Part shown: piece after piece, positions 46,706 to 57,568 of the stretch
Layout of the letters: every line of letters starts with the position of its first letter
How positions within the stretch are numbered: the stretch's first letter is position 1
NCBI GenBank assembly: GCA_028673005.1
Contig: CM054115.1
Location: forward strand, 3,761,001 to 3,825,000
DNA from: Tanypteryx hageni
Lineage: Eukaryota; Arthropoda; Insecta; Odonata; Petaluridae
Length of the DNA stretch: 64,000 nucleotides
Direction of reading: 5' to 3'
The notes under the pieces: model-generated
Told to the model about the DNA's origin: nothing
Database searches by the model: none
What the model saw: the letters and a program-made list of their open reading frames with translations, nothing else
Made by a program: the position numbers and the translations under genes

Positions 46706-47279
46706 TATTTCACAAATATCACATACCTATAGGGTAAGCCATAAAAATAAGAGCTAGTGCGAAGTGAAATTAACGAGGTCTCTCCGCCCCGTCAATCTCC
46801 GGCCTCCGGAGGATACTATGGCCTCTGACCATTCTTAGAACAGCGGGAGGTATTTTGAAAATGGCATGGTATATCTTGGAAGTCTGTGTACAAAATGAGA
46901 GCTTATATGGTTCGAAGTACTTCGTAAATAATCCCATTCCTTATATTCTGTTTGAAAAGACCAAAAGTAAGGATACAAAAGAAAAATTTACAAGGAAATA
47001 ATGTCGAATTCGGTGATTTGGCCGTCCCAAATTTTGACTGACATATATTACAAATGTAAAATATCACATGATAGAAACGTTTATCTTAGAGGTGTAAGAA
47101 AATATGTTATCAACGCTTTTAATAACCTTTGTTGATAAAAACCACAAATCTCGATGTACTCTGTAAACCCGCCAGTATCCTCTTCGGCAGCGGGTTCTGC
47201 CGCGGTTTTTCTCGCTGGGGAAGTTCCGCGGTGGGTCTAAAGTTGTGCCTCTTCGTCATTTTGGGAAGCTTATTCCCAA

Positions 47280-50009
47280 TCATCGCCTCTTTTTCGTCGG
47301 AGGCTGATCTTGCAGGTTTTCAGTAGCTGCTCTGGGCCTCTTAGTCCAGTTCCAGGAGCTGACCTGTACCTCACCGATTGCCCGAAGCTCGTCGGCACCT
47401 TTCAGCAGCAGACAATCGTAGAACCTCCTCACCGTGTCTCGCAGCCGCTCCGAAATCGGGGAGGCTTCTGCTGCAGCAAGGAGGGTTGCTGTATTAATGC
47501 CGATAGGAGGCCGCAGTATTATTCGCAGGTTGGTGTTTTGCCATGTTTCTAATCTGTTCCTGCAGCCGCCATTAAGTCTGGCCGACCACGCAGGCGCTCC
47601 GTAGAGTACGGCTGGCAGGAGCACGCTCTTGTAGAGGAGCAGCTTTAGCTCCTTGCTAACGTAGGCATTCCTCAAGATGGGGAGCAGCGTAGCCCTCGTG
47701 TAATTGGCCCGCGTGATGATCCTTTGCACATGGGCCTTGAAAGTCAGTCCCTTGTCCAAGGTGACACCCAGGTAGAGCACCGACTCGTCCCATGGAACCG
47801 CTTGGCCGAGGATAGAGATCAGCTCTGGCGGATCCAGATTCCGGTTATGGTGGAAGAACACTGCCTGAGTCTTCGAAGGATTGATCGCTATCCGCCAGCG
47901 TAAATACTACTGGGTGAGACTGTCGGTGGACCGCTGCAGGTAGGATGCAGCAAGGCGAGGCTGTTTCGATCTCGCCAAGACCGCAGCATCATCTGCGAAT
48001 AGGGCTATCTTAACATTCCAGTGATGGTTGGTGGGCAGGTCGGTGGTAAATATACTAAATAGGAGAGGACCGAGAACGGAGCCCTGTGGAACGCCACCTG
48101 AGATCCTCCTCGGCGATGAAAGTGTTCTGCTCCAGTGCACGCGGAAGGACCTCTCTTGCAGGTAGGATTTGAGGAGTTTGCAGGCCCAGAGTGGGAAGTC
48201 CATCGCTTCTATCTTGCTAAGAAGACTCGCGTGCCAGACGCGATCAAAGGCCTTACTCACATCTAGGAATGCCCCGACCGCGCATTCTCGCCGGTTGTAG
48301 GCATCCGTGATTAAGTCTACTACTCTCACCAACTGCTGGGTCGTAGAATGTTCGGACCGAAATCCAAACTGCTGAGGAGGAAGGATGGAATTTTCCTCAA
48401 CATGGCTAAGCAGGAACGGCAGGATCGCTCTCTCCCATGTCTTGCTTAGGCCAGACAGCAAGGAAATGGGTCGATAGGACTCCGGCTTGGATGGGGCCTT
48501 TCCCGGTTTTGGAATGCAAATCACCACGGCAGATTTCCAGCTGGCAGGGAAGTGACCAACTTGGATGGAGGCGTTTATGAGATGAGCCAGTGCTAGGCCC
48601 GCAGCAAGTGGAAGCTGGCACAGTACCTCGTCCGGGAGACCATCTTCTCCCGGCGCCTTCCGGAGTGGGAGACGCGAAAGGAGGGTCGTGACGGTGGCTA
48701 AGGAGACGGCTGGAGGCTCGCTTCCGGAGACGGCAGCTGCGGTGGGGAGGTCGTCGATGTTTAGGACCGGTGAGTCAGGCGATGGCGGATTGTCAACGAA
48801 GCAACTCTCCAAATAGGACGCCATACACCCTGCTTTTTCTTCACTGGTTTGCGCTGTTGCGGTCCCCGTCAGCAGCGGGAAGTCCTGAGCCTTGTCAGCA
48901 CGCAGCGCACGGGCCATTTGCCAGAGGGAGCCATCGCGAAGGTTGAGTGACTCCATCCGCTTCCTCCAGGCCTCTTTGCGGAATGCCTGAATCTCGTCTC
49001 TGATTCGATGTTGCATTGCCGTTAACCGCCTTCGCAGGTCCGGAATGCCCCATCTTTGGAAGAGTCGACGCGCTCTGTTCTTCTCCTTGATATCCTGGAG
49101 AATCCAGGGCGGCAAGTTCATGTAGTCCGGTGGCTTCCGGATCCTTGTTGGGGACTCAGCCCTCAGAGATTTCAGGATGTTGTCGGTCAAATCAGTGGCC
49201 AGTTGGTCAATTCCGACAGCATCGACTGGTTCGCAAATGTCTTCCGGAATGGAGTCCGCTAACCTCTTGCGGAAGGCCTTCCAGTTCGTGTTTTGGAGGT
49301 CAAGGCTGATCTCCGGTGTGGAAAATATAGTACGGAGGCCCAGGTTTACCACAACCGGGTTGTGGTCGCTGCTCAAACAAGGCACGCTAAACATCGACAG
49401 CGATGTTCTAATAGAGCGGTGGAGGGCAATATCCAGGACTTCTCCGATACCAGTGTGGTGGTATCTGGTCGGCTCCATGGGTCCTGTTGCCTTCACTCCC
49501 TTGGCATCGAGCCACTTCTTGAGCCTTTCTCCGCGTGGATTTCCTGTACGCGAGTGCCACTCGTGATGCTTTGCGATAAAGTCCCCAGCTGCAATCGTGG
49601 GGAGATTGTTGCAGAAAATTTGATCAAAATCTTCTGTCACCAGTTGAGAGTTCGGCGGCAGGTAGCAAGAAGCGAGGTTGAGTTTTCCCCTAGGCGTGTC
49701 GACGACGGCCAGTGTTGCTTCGAGCGATCGCAGAGCAGGAGTAGGAAGCAATGAGGCATCCAGGTCCTCCCGGATCAGCATTGCCGTGCCGCCCGCAGTG
49801 TGCGGGGACGGCCTGTCATTGCGGAAAACTTTGAACCCAGGAACCGTCCACCTCCGTCCAGCACGGAGGTGAGTCTCTGAGAGGAGAGCAATTGCCGCTC
49901 CCTGTTTCTTCAGGAAACGGAGCAACTCCGGCGTCTTCTCTGAGATGCCTCCGTTGGCATTCCATGCCACAATGGTGAGCCTAGCTGTGCGACGAGCCTT
50001 AGTAGCCAT
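47280..50009 (-). pseudogene. Jockey ORF2: endonuclease plus reverse transcriptase, one in-frame stop
   Basis: ATG at 50009. The endonuclease covers about residues 10-220: AWNANG (N17), SETHL (E45), GDFIAKH (142-148) and SSDHNPVV (D215, H216). The usual GDFN is GDFI, changing the catalytic-pocket Asn to Ile (codon 49575-49577 ATC; one base from AAC). The polymerase follows with APGEDGLPDEVL, LDVSKAFDRVWH, GGVPQGSVLGPLLFSI and ALFADDAAVLA (D673, D674). A TAG at 47907-47909 replaces what is Trp or Tyr in relatives. The same frame then runs uninterrupted through RWRIAINPSKTQAVFF and a C-terminal domain to TGA at 47280. No frameshift was found, so the gene carries only two obvious lesions. Confidence 0.9.
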
Positions 50010-51582
50010 CGAGGATATCTACTAGGCGGGTCATCACTTGTCCTAAGGCCATTATCTGCTGCTGGATTGCAGATGTGATATTGGCCAAGGCAGAGAGGAG
50101 TTCCCTGACAGGTGCAGAACGGTCTGCCTCTCCAGAAGCCGTGGCACTCCAGGGATTCCTCTCTGGTTTTGTCCTCTCACGCTGGTTGGGCTGCGGGGGT
50201 TGTTTCCGCTGCGTAGCAGGTCGCTGTAGGTCTGAGCGTTGCGAGGCTTCTCGCTGTGCAGGCTGCTGTGTGAAGCCAGGAATTGCAGCCAACTGCCGAA
50301 GTGGCGGGAACTCGTCTTCCAGCTCCAGACGGAGGTGTGGCGTGTCTCGTGTCGGCCTAGACCCCGGGATGGCGCTACCAAGAGACAGCGTCTGTTCCGG
50401 AGTCAGGTTGGAGGAAGATGATGCTTTGGTTTTCTTCCTCTTCCTCCCCTTCCGCCTGGCGGCCGCTCGTTGCTTAGCAGGTGCCTTCTGCTGGCGTCCT
50501 CCCTGGTGATCCTCCGCTTTACGGTAGAACTTGCAGACCTTGGAAGAAGCCACGTGTGCCCCACCGCAGTTGCAGCGGGTTGGGGCGTCTTCCGCAGCGA
50601 GAGTGCAGGACCTGCTCATGTGCGGGCCCGCACACTTAAAGCAACGGGCGGCCGCCTTGCAGTGCAGAGAGCTATGTCCCCAGCGGTTGCAATTAAAGCA
50701 TATTTGAGGATGGCGATACTCGAATGGGGTGAGGCGCACGCAGGAGTTCAACAGGCGCGCGATGTTGACTGTACGCTCCGGCGTCCAATCGCCGCTGATG
50801 GTGAATGACGCTACGTACGTAGCCGTTGACGACTTTTCCTTAGTCAGGCAGTTCCTGACGTGTGTTGCAGGTGCCCCGAGGGAAATAAGATCCTCCATGA
50901 TGTACGCAGGGTCCATGTTCGGGTGTAGTCCTCGAATGGTGAACTTCATCGTTCTTTTGTCGGAAGAGGACCAGGAGCTGTACTGCGCCTTTTCGGATGC
51001 CAGCATCGTCAGCACCGAGTTGTAGTCTACGGTGTTGGAAACCATCACCCTGGTGAAATCCTTTGTATTAGAGCAGACAAAATCTTTATCTGTTACGGAC
51101 GAGCGGATGGCCTCAAGCATGAGGCGGTAGTCGGCGACGTCGTAGATGAGGATGGGCGGCGGTCGCTGCTTCCTCACCACAGGGGTCTGCTCCGCATCCA
51201 TCGATTCCGGTTGGCTTGTGGATGGATCAGCAACACTGTCAACAAGCGCGTCGTATCTGTTGGAAACAGTTACAGTCGGCGTGTTGGGTAGACTCTCAGA
51301 GAAGCGTGGTTTCTTGGAGTTTCCCGCCTTATCAGGGGGAGACATCGCCTTTCTAGAGGATGCTGAATCCTTCTCGGACGTGCTGGGCTGTGCAGCTGCT
51401 GCTGGGTTCTTCACTCCAGCAGGGACCGAATCCGGTTGGCAACGGCCCTTTTCAGGGCCGTAAATGGCTGCTCGCTTTTTGCTGCTCTCCTCGGCGGTGA
51501 GAAAAGGCGTCTTCCTTCTGGAGGAGGAAGCTACATTCTTCCCAGGAGTCGCGCCAGGTGTGCTATTGGCTGTGGAATCCAT
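49999..51582 (-). CDS. Jockey ORF1: nucleic-acid-binding Gag-like protein with CCHC knuckles
   Basis: 527 codons, uninterrupted. The start chosen is ATG at 51582 because the open frame further upstream back to a TAG contains no ATG. Residues about 1-140 are Ser-, Pro- and Lys-rich. An RNA-recognition-like region with TMKFTIRGLHPNMDPAYI follows, then three knuckles at about 294-348: CFNCNRWGHSSLHC, CFKCAGPHMSRSC and CNCGGAHVASSKVC. A basic stretch and a Gln-rich tail end the protein. Such proteins coat the element's RNA and deliver it to the nucleus in Jockey elements. The stop overlaps the ORF2 start by 11 bases (ATGGCTACTAA), suggesting coupled re-initiation. Confidence 0.9.
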   Translation of the reverse strand: MDSTANSTPGATPGKNVASSSRRKTPFLTAEESSKKRAAIYGPEKGRCQPDSVPAGVKNPAAAAQPSTSEKDSASSRKAMSPPDKAGNSKKPRFSESLPNTPTVTVSNRYDALVDSVADPSTSQPESMDAEQTPVVRKQRPPPILIYDVADYRLMLEAIRSSVTDKDFVCSNTKDFTRVMVSNTVDYNSVLTMLASEKAQYSSWSSSDKRTMKFTIRGLHPNMDPAYIMEDLISLGAPATHVRNCLTKEKSSTATYVASFTISGDWTPERTVNIARLLNSCVRLTPFEYRHPQICFNCNRWGHSSLHCKAAARCFKCAGPHMSRSCTLAAEDAPTRCNCGGAHVASSKVCKFYRKAEDHQGGRQQKAPAKQRAAARRKGRKRKKTKASSSSNLTPEQTLSLGSAIPGSRPTRDTPHLRLELEDEFPPLRQLAAIPGFTQQPAQREASQRSDLQRPATQRKQPPQPNQRERTKPERNPWSATASGEADRSAPVRELLSALANITSAIQQQIMALGQVMTRLVDILDGY

Positions 51583-51998
51583 GATGATGGATTCGGGGGT
51601 TGATGAGCAATGGCCCTTTTCAGGGCCACAAGAGGTGGAAGCCAATTGGCTTGAAATGTTGGGAAACCCACACTACTGAAGAACAGCTGGGCTCTTCAAT
51701 CAATACAAGAATCTCAGAATCAGAATAATTCAATCATTCCATTCCAGAATCAGATCCAGAATATTCCTTCTTCCTTCGAATCCAATTCGATTCCATTCCA
51801 TTCAATCTCTCCCACCACAAATCTACGCCTTGAGCTGCATCAAATGTAGCGCGCTTGGGTTGCCCTTCGCGCCGTGCCGCGCAACTGATATATGACCAGA
51901 AATTGCAAAATAGCAGATAGTTGAAAGAATTTTCGTCTCGCGGGTATTCTATAAACATCACACTATCTACCAGTGCAAATAACTCGGCGTCGTTAATC
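51583..51998 (-). other. Presumed 5' leader of the Jockey element
   Basis: Between the inferred 5' target duplication and the ORF1 ATG. The part near ORF1 is rich in GAAT and GATT phrases on the minus strand. An open frame continues through it but lacks a recognisable protein. If the inferred 5' border is wrong, the distal part would belong to the host transposon instead. Confidence 0.5.
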
Positions 51999-52489
51999 GT
52001 TGATAAAAACAATTTGAGGCATTTCATCTCAAAATTTGTGTAAAATGCAGTCCATTCTTCAAATCAATATAAGTTTTAAAATATCCGCAAACAAAAATAC
52101 GAAAACACGTGGATGTCATCAATATAAATGCATGTCAATAAGAAATCTATATACAGGAGAATGAAAATATTCTAGTTTTGGCTCCTGAAAAAAAGTTGAA
52201 ATTTTTATTTTTGGCCAGCTTTTTCCGATTTGGAACCACTGTGCGGCGTTTTCGCAGTTTTTATCCCTCATTACGAGAGTATTGCCAAAGCAACAACTAT
52301 TGATGGACTCGGAGTTGATATAATCTAATCTCTAATACACTAGGGAGATGTCCGTTGAAATTCAACGGGAAAGTTTTTTAAATGAAATGTCGTGAATAGA
52401 TTCGACGAAAAGATATTATACAAGTCAACGTTACCCAATTACACGAATGATTAAAGCTCTACATTCAAATGTATTCCATCTCGTAAATA

Positions 52490-53060
52490 ACGAAACGAAT
52501 GTTGTTTATATTCGTTGCTATGAAAATCAATTCTCTCTCTCGTATAAAAATAATTCAAAGCGTGCTTTCAACTAACAATAGGATTTCGAGGTTTAACAAT
52601 GTAATGGGTTGGCAAGGCAACATCCCGTTAAAACGGAAAGATGTCCACAAAATATGTGAATTAAACGTTTTAACATGAGGAATTTCGAACTATAGGCGAA
52701 AAAAGATATACAGTATAAGAAACTTCATAGTTATTTCTTTAAAATGGTTCAGATACGAAGATCGTAGGTTATTTCTTTCTAATTTAGATCTCAAAAATGA
52801 TAAAAGCCTTGCACGTCGAAAAGTCTATTTTTACGTGTTATTTTATGGGAAATGGAAATGTCTTCCTTGGAGTCGAACCCAAGATATTATTCGAGAGTTT
52901 TTTCGTCATCACCTTAAAATATGCGAATTTAGTATTCCTGCCCAACTTAAAATATATATCTTGAACCTTTATCTAGTTATTTGCATTTTTATTGCGTGAC
53001 AGAGGGAGCCAAAAAGGGACAAAGGGACAAAGAGACAGAAATAGACTTATAGTATTTAGA
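52490..53060 (+). repeat. Dispersed non-coding repeat (related to 26920-27270 and 61740-61930)
   Basis: The first part matches 26920-27270 in the same orientation. The second part, ggaaatggaaatgtcttcct then gagtcgaaccc, cgagagttttttcgtca and caccttaaaat, matches 61795-61880. The three together outline a longer interspersed element. No protein is recognised. Confidence 0.7.
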
Positions 53061-54239
53061 TGCTCGCATTATTTTCCTCACAAATACGCGTGATCAATTT
53101 AATATTCCATTCGAATGTATTTGTAATATTTAATAACGCTATATTATGGAAATTAAGAACACAAAGAGCAACATATCCGCGGTGATTTAAAAAAATGCGG
53201 GCTACCCTAGCAATCTCCTTTTTGAAATGTCGAAATACCGGAGAAAATTGAAAATAAACTTAAGGTATGAGCAAACAGGAATTAAACAACAGAATCGAAG
53301 GTAAGAATAAGAATCTTCATTTTTTTGCGTTAAATGGTGTAAGTCTCGAGTCAAAGTCTCGATCGTAAGATATTTTAAAATATTAAATGATAAAGGTCTA
53401 CACATCGTATTCCAGCCGATTACGTGTTAATCAAATGCAAAACTAAAACTATCCTGATATCAAACGGATGCCTTTCCGGGGGACGAATGCCCATTTAAAA
53501 CCTGTAGGAGTTCGGACCGATTATTCGGGCGAAAGATTTGTCGAAATCAAGCCGACCATTCCCGGTTTATTTGCATTGATGCCAGAAGGCTTCAGACGCA
53601 GGCAGGAACGCAGAGAATAGATATTAGATTATAATTATTAGATAATAATATATTAGATTAGATATAAGTATTAAATAAATGATTAAATGGAAAGTAGGCA
53701 TCATAAGTTCCGTTTGGATTATCTTGTTTATTTTTACAAATTAACTAATATCCATTTTCTAAGATTTTTTACCTCTAATAAAGGATTCGTTATAGTTTTC
53801 CTTTCGGTAATTCGCTTGATCAGCTGCACGATGGCGGTTTGGCGTATGGAACTGCGTACTACGATGTGAAAGGGAAGCCTTTTACCGTAATTAGTGGAGG
53901 ATACGTTTGTTAAAAAGCCACCGACGCAAGAAATCGCGATAGAATATGCAAATCAATCTCGTGAAATGTTTCTTTCATAGAAAAGGGCCAGAACAGATCC
54001 CGGTTGGTTAAAAAATAACGAGATGACGCCGTCATTCGAAATCATATCTATAAGGGAAAGCATTGTATGTTTAGAAGTTTGCATCTAAAGGTCTAGGGTG
54101 CGATCCAAGTCGCTCGCTACCTCCATGTTATTTTCTCAATTAATTGTTGTAGCGAGCGTACGATATTTACTTTCGCCACATACGTAGTATAGAGAAAGTA
54201 TTGTTTTCATGAAAAAATTTAAATTCGAGATTTCAACTT
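53061..54239. other. Intronic DNA, no gene seen
   Basis: Short AT-rich open frames only. A tatt-aga-rich microsatellite-like patch lies at 53615-53680. Confidence 0.5.
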
Positions 54240-54464
54240 AAATACATGTTTTAAGGTCACCTGAACACGTTTTGACTATTTCCTCGATTATGTCTGTGTG
54301 TATGTGTGACTGTGACCAGGATATTGTTTATGCTCGAACTCAAAAACTATTAATCAGATTAACACGAAATTTCATATTTGACATTTTTGTTAAAGGTAAA
54401 AGAACTGATTAGTTTTTGGTAAACATCGGTCGACCGAAAGTGGGTGTTGACTCTTGTCACATCA
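54240..54464 (+). repeat. Dispersed repeat, second copy of 26780-26895
   Basis: Contains aaggtcacctgaacacgttt, ctatttcctcgattatgtct, gtgtgtatgtgtgactgtga and an aacacgaaatttcat phrase. The first parts match the reverse complement of 26780-26895. Confidence 0.65.
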
Positions 54465-55245
54465 GTTTTTTTATATTTGTTTTAATATTTGATAAATGTA
54501 AAAAAAACTTCAATATAAGTGTAGGAAATTTAATTTTCTATAATGTTTGTTCGAAACATTTTCCCAAATAATGCATCGTTTAAGAGATATTTTAAAAACT
54601 AATTTTTTAGCTGCCATCATCACGCCACCCACCGGCGACTATTGTAAACAATTTACGCTTAGTTACGTCTAAGTGACGCTCCTTCTTATTTTCTTAATTC
54701 TTGGAGTTTAAGAGCTATATCCAATATCATAAGGCTATGGTTTGAATGTATTTCTGTTCTTTATAGTCTAAATTTTTCCCGCAGTTCCTTAAAATATTTA
54801 TCATTTAACCTATTTGGAATTTTTAGAAATATTACAGGTATGGAGAAAGTCATGTGGTGGCCACATCAGATTTTTTAAATATTTGCTTTAATATTTGAAA
54901 AATGTAAAAGAGCACTGGAATACAAGTTGTAGGAAATTTAATTTTCTACAATGTATGTTCGAAACATTTTCACATATATAGTTTAAGAAATATTTTTAAA
55001 ACAAATATTTTAGCTGCTACCCCCTACCGGCGATTTATATTTCTTATTTTCTTAATTGTTGGAGTTTCTGAGCTATAACCAATTTCAGAAGGCTATGGTT
55101 TGAGTTTATTTCTGTTCTTTATAGTCTTTACATCTTTTTCGCAGTTCCTTAAAATACATATTTGTTATCATTTAATCTATTTGGAATTTTTAGAAATATT
55201 ACAGATATGGAGAAAGTCATGTGGTTGCCACATCAGATTTTTTTC
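54465..55245 (+). repeat. Tandem duplication, two units of about 0.36-0.41 kb
   Basis: Phrases repeat in order: cacatcag-tttttt, tttaatatttga, gtaggaaatttaattttct, aatgt-tgttcgaaacatttt, cttattttcttaatt-ttgg, agctata-ccaat, aaggctatggtttga, tttctgttctttatagtct and atggagaaagtcatgtgg. The marker cacatcag lies near 54457, 54864 and 55228. Frames are closed, so this is non-coding. Confidence 0.85.
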
Positions 55246-56275
55246 ATTTGCAATTTTTTTTAATGTTTGAACAGATATATTGATGGTACAATATTGTAGC
55301 AGTCATCGCCACCTGGTTTTAGCCTATTGCGATACTAAAGGTTAAATAAATATATATACCATATCTGGATTTAAACTTGCGAACGGATAATAGAAGGGAC
55401 TTAATGTTAACTATTAAAATTTAAATCATTTTGGAACAAATCCAACAGTTATTTTTGAACATGAATAAATTATAATTTCTCACGTTTTTATCAATGAAAA
55501 CAATTTCTACCTCCATCACAGTTTGCACTGTATGAACATTTATAACTCTATTACTTTTATAGAGAACATATTCAACGCTATTCAGTTTTCATTTCCTATG
55601 AAAAAGTCGTTCTCTTTTGTTTATATAATATTTTGTTGAGGTAATTTTCGACATTATTTTGTGTTATATTAAGTTATCCAAAGCACAAATTATCTAAGAA
55701 ACGTTTTTCAATGTTTAAAATCATGAAAGCATTATAATATAAGTAAAATTATTATTTAAGTTGTAAAAGTCATTACATGTTGTCACTGAACTATGGATTT
55801 TTATTTACTTTGCTATTATTATTATTATTTTTTTCATTCATCACTGTTTTGATGGTGCTATATAGGTAGGGTCGGGTATTATTTATTGAGATAAGGTTTA
55901 AAAATTATAATTAAATAAAAACTATATATTATTGTTTCCAAGTTAAAAAACCGCATTATATGCGCTTACTTGATTAAAATTTTCCGTCAATTCAATTGTA
56001 TAAATATTTTGTTCATTTATATATTTTTCATTGGGCTTCAAACATCTTTCGGATTAATTTTTTGAGGAAAATACTGCATAAAATTATGAAAAGTGTTGGT
56101 TGAATTAAATATGTACATTTACCAGTATTAAATGCTAATAGTATGTATTAAATTACGTGTAAAGCTGGAGAACGCCTATTACGGTAGTCGGAATATAATC
56201 AGTGCTTCGGCAAATAAAATTCCCAGGAGATGAAATCGTTTAAAAAATCCGTTAGTAGATTTATTGCGGCATTTC
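55246..56275. other. Intronic AT-rich DNA, no gene seen
   Basis: Very AT-rich with many short poly-A and poly-T runs. No exon, RNA or clear repeat was recognised. Confidence 0.5.
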
Positions 56276-56279
56276 TTAA

Positions 56280-56520
56280 AACCTAATCAAGAGCGACATT
56301 TAGTATAGCGCACGGTGTTATAAAGATGGCGCACAGGTAGTTCTAGTCTTTGATATTTGTATGTGGTTATTGAGGTATTGGCTTGGTAGTTCCTCTATAT
56401 AAATTGTCATAAGCATTTCGCTGTCCTCGCACATATTAATAATAATCGACGAAGGAACGCTTAAAAAGACGTTTCGAATATAATAATAAAGTGACATTGG
56501 TAAGCTTGGAGGAGGCCACC
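56280..56520 (+). other. Possible LTR remnant with promoter-like and poly(A)-like signals
   Basis: Contains ctctatataaatt, then about 30 bases later a gcatttcgctgtcctcgca stretch, then aataataaagtgacattgg. TATA, start region and AATAAA in this order and spacing resemble a retroviral-type LTR, but no second copy, primer-binding site or coding region was confirmed. Confidence 0.25.
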
Positions 56521-56739
56521 CATTGAAGTGATGACTTATGATATCACAGGTGCAATCAGTGTCGATACAGCTATGCGTGCCCCAGTTTATCTAAAAGGCA
56601 CTTCTCATTTAATTTATGATGTTTATATAACACATTTCATCAAATTTTGAAAAATAAGAAATTACAGCGGAGAGATACTTTATCAACTCGTAAAACTACA
56701 ACAATGTCAATGTCAATGACTCGTTAAATGCAACGTTAA

Positions 56740-57480
56740 TAAATAAAATAAATCCTTCTTAAATATAAACTTTTCAAATGCATTAAGAAGCGTAAAATAA
56801 ATTTGTGTGCAACTCAAAAAATCAAATGCTTAGTTTATCTCTAAAATTTGTAATCATGGAGGTCCCTTTAAACAATAACATAAAGGATTTCGGTTGATGT
56901 TAGTGTTTGCAGAAAAGTTTCATGCCGCTCAACAGTGGTAATCAATCTTATTACGTCATAAAACATTTTTGCAAACATTAACAAGAACCGAAATCCTTTA
57001 TGGTTATTAAAAGCGACCTCCCTGAAAATCTATTTGTTGAGTATACGTCGATGGCGAAAGATATTTACCCGAAAAAAGGAAAAAATCTGGTGCCCATTAG
57101 AAGTTGTGAACATATTCGACGCGTATTTGAATATCGACGATAGGAAAATAGATTTTCATTCTCATAGACTTTCTTTGATTCAACTGCCATATCTAGTCAA
57201 TGATTCAAGTAATTCTAAAATGCGATTGAAAGTTATGATTCACTGCTTTTCGTTAATATAACTACCGTATAAAAATTTAGTGGTGTTGAAACAGACGAAC
57301 CGATTTCTGTTATGTTATAGGAAAAGTTTACAATAATAATATAATGCAATGAAAAATAAAGAGAAAAATATATGTAGCATTAAATAAATAAATAAAACAA
57401 AACAATTTTTAAAATATAAAATTTTCAAATACACGAAAAAGAGTCAAATAAATGTGTGTGCACACCTCAACAAATCGAGG
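56740..57480 (+). repeat. Pair of diverged direct repeats (56740-56835 and 57380-57480)
   Basis: Both read aataaataaa-, aatataaa-ttttcaaat, a-aag-gt-aaataaa-tgtgtg and caactcaa or cacctcaacaa followed by atc. The 165-bp MITE lies between them. Copies are clearly related but diverged. Confidence 0.6.
56858..57022. mobile_element. 165-bp MITE with long inverted ends
   Basis: The left arm ggaggtccctttaaa-caata, cataaaggatttcggtt and ttagtgtttgcagaaaa is repeated as reverse complement in the right arm (gcaaacattaacaagaacc, gaaatcctttatgg, gcgacctccc). Arms are about 60 bases around a 40-base loop. A target duplication could not be defined. Confidence 0.8.
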
Positions 57481-57568
57481 TTATGTTATAGGAAATGATT
57501 ATAAAAAGAGATAAGTAATTATATTTTTCATTTATTTAGAACTAAAGCGTCATAAGATGCGTATTTAC

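Larger units (their letters stand above)
47143..51998 (-). mobile_element. Jockey-clade non-LTR retrotransposon, nearly intact
   Basis: Two overlapping reading frames: ORF1 with three CCHC knuckles, and ORF2 with endonuclease and reverse transcriptase. A 12-base direct repeat, minus strand GTTTTTATCAAC, lies at 51999-52010 and 47131-47142 and is the likely target duplication. The element is then 4,856 bp including about 416 bp of 5' leader and about 137 bp of 3' untranslated region. No poly(A) tail is visible before the duplication. It sits in the same transcriptional direction as the host ZP gene, inside intron 2 and inside an older DNA transposon. Confidence 0.85.
45891..52243 (-). mobile_element. 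DNA transposon with 37-bp inverted ends, split by a Jockey element
   Basis: The left end reads CACAGTGGTTCCAAATCG then aaaaagctggccaaaaat. The right end is the reverse complement with one base gained in the A run. The sequence cggcg borders both ends (45886-45890 and 52244-52248) and may be a five-base target duplication. Removing the 4.86-kb Jockey insertion and one copy of its target duplication leaves an element of about 1.49 kb. It contains a decayed protein on the minus strand (46197-46705). The superfamily is not identified; five-base duplications occur in several. Confidence 0.8.
45197..57568 (-). other. Intron 2 of the ZP gene, 12.4 kb, filled with transposons
   Basis: Donor CAG|gtaaat at 57569/57568 and acceptor gcgcag at 45197, both phase 0. 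Contents from the donor inward: a 165-bp MITE, possible LTR remnant, tandem 0.39-kb repeats, dispersed repeats, a DNA transposon carrying a Jockey element, and a B-box-bearing repeat. No other coding sequence of the host gene is seen inside. Confidence 0.8.
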
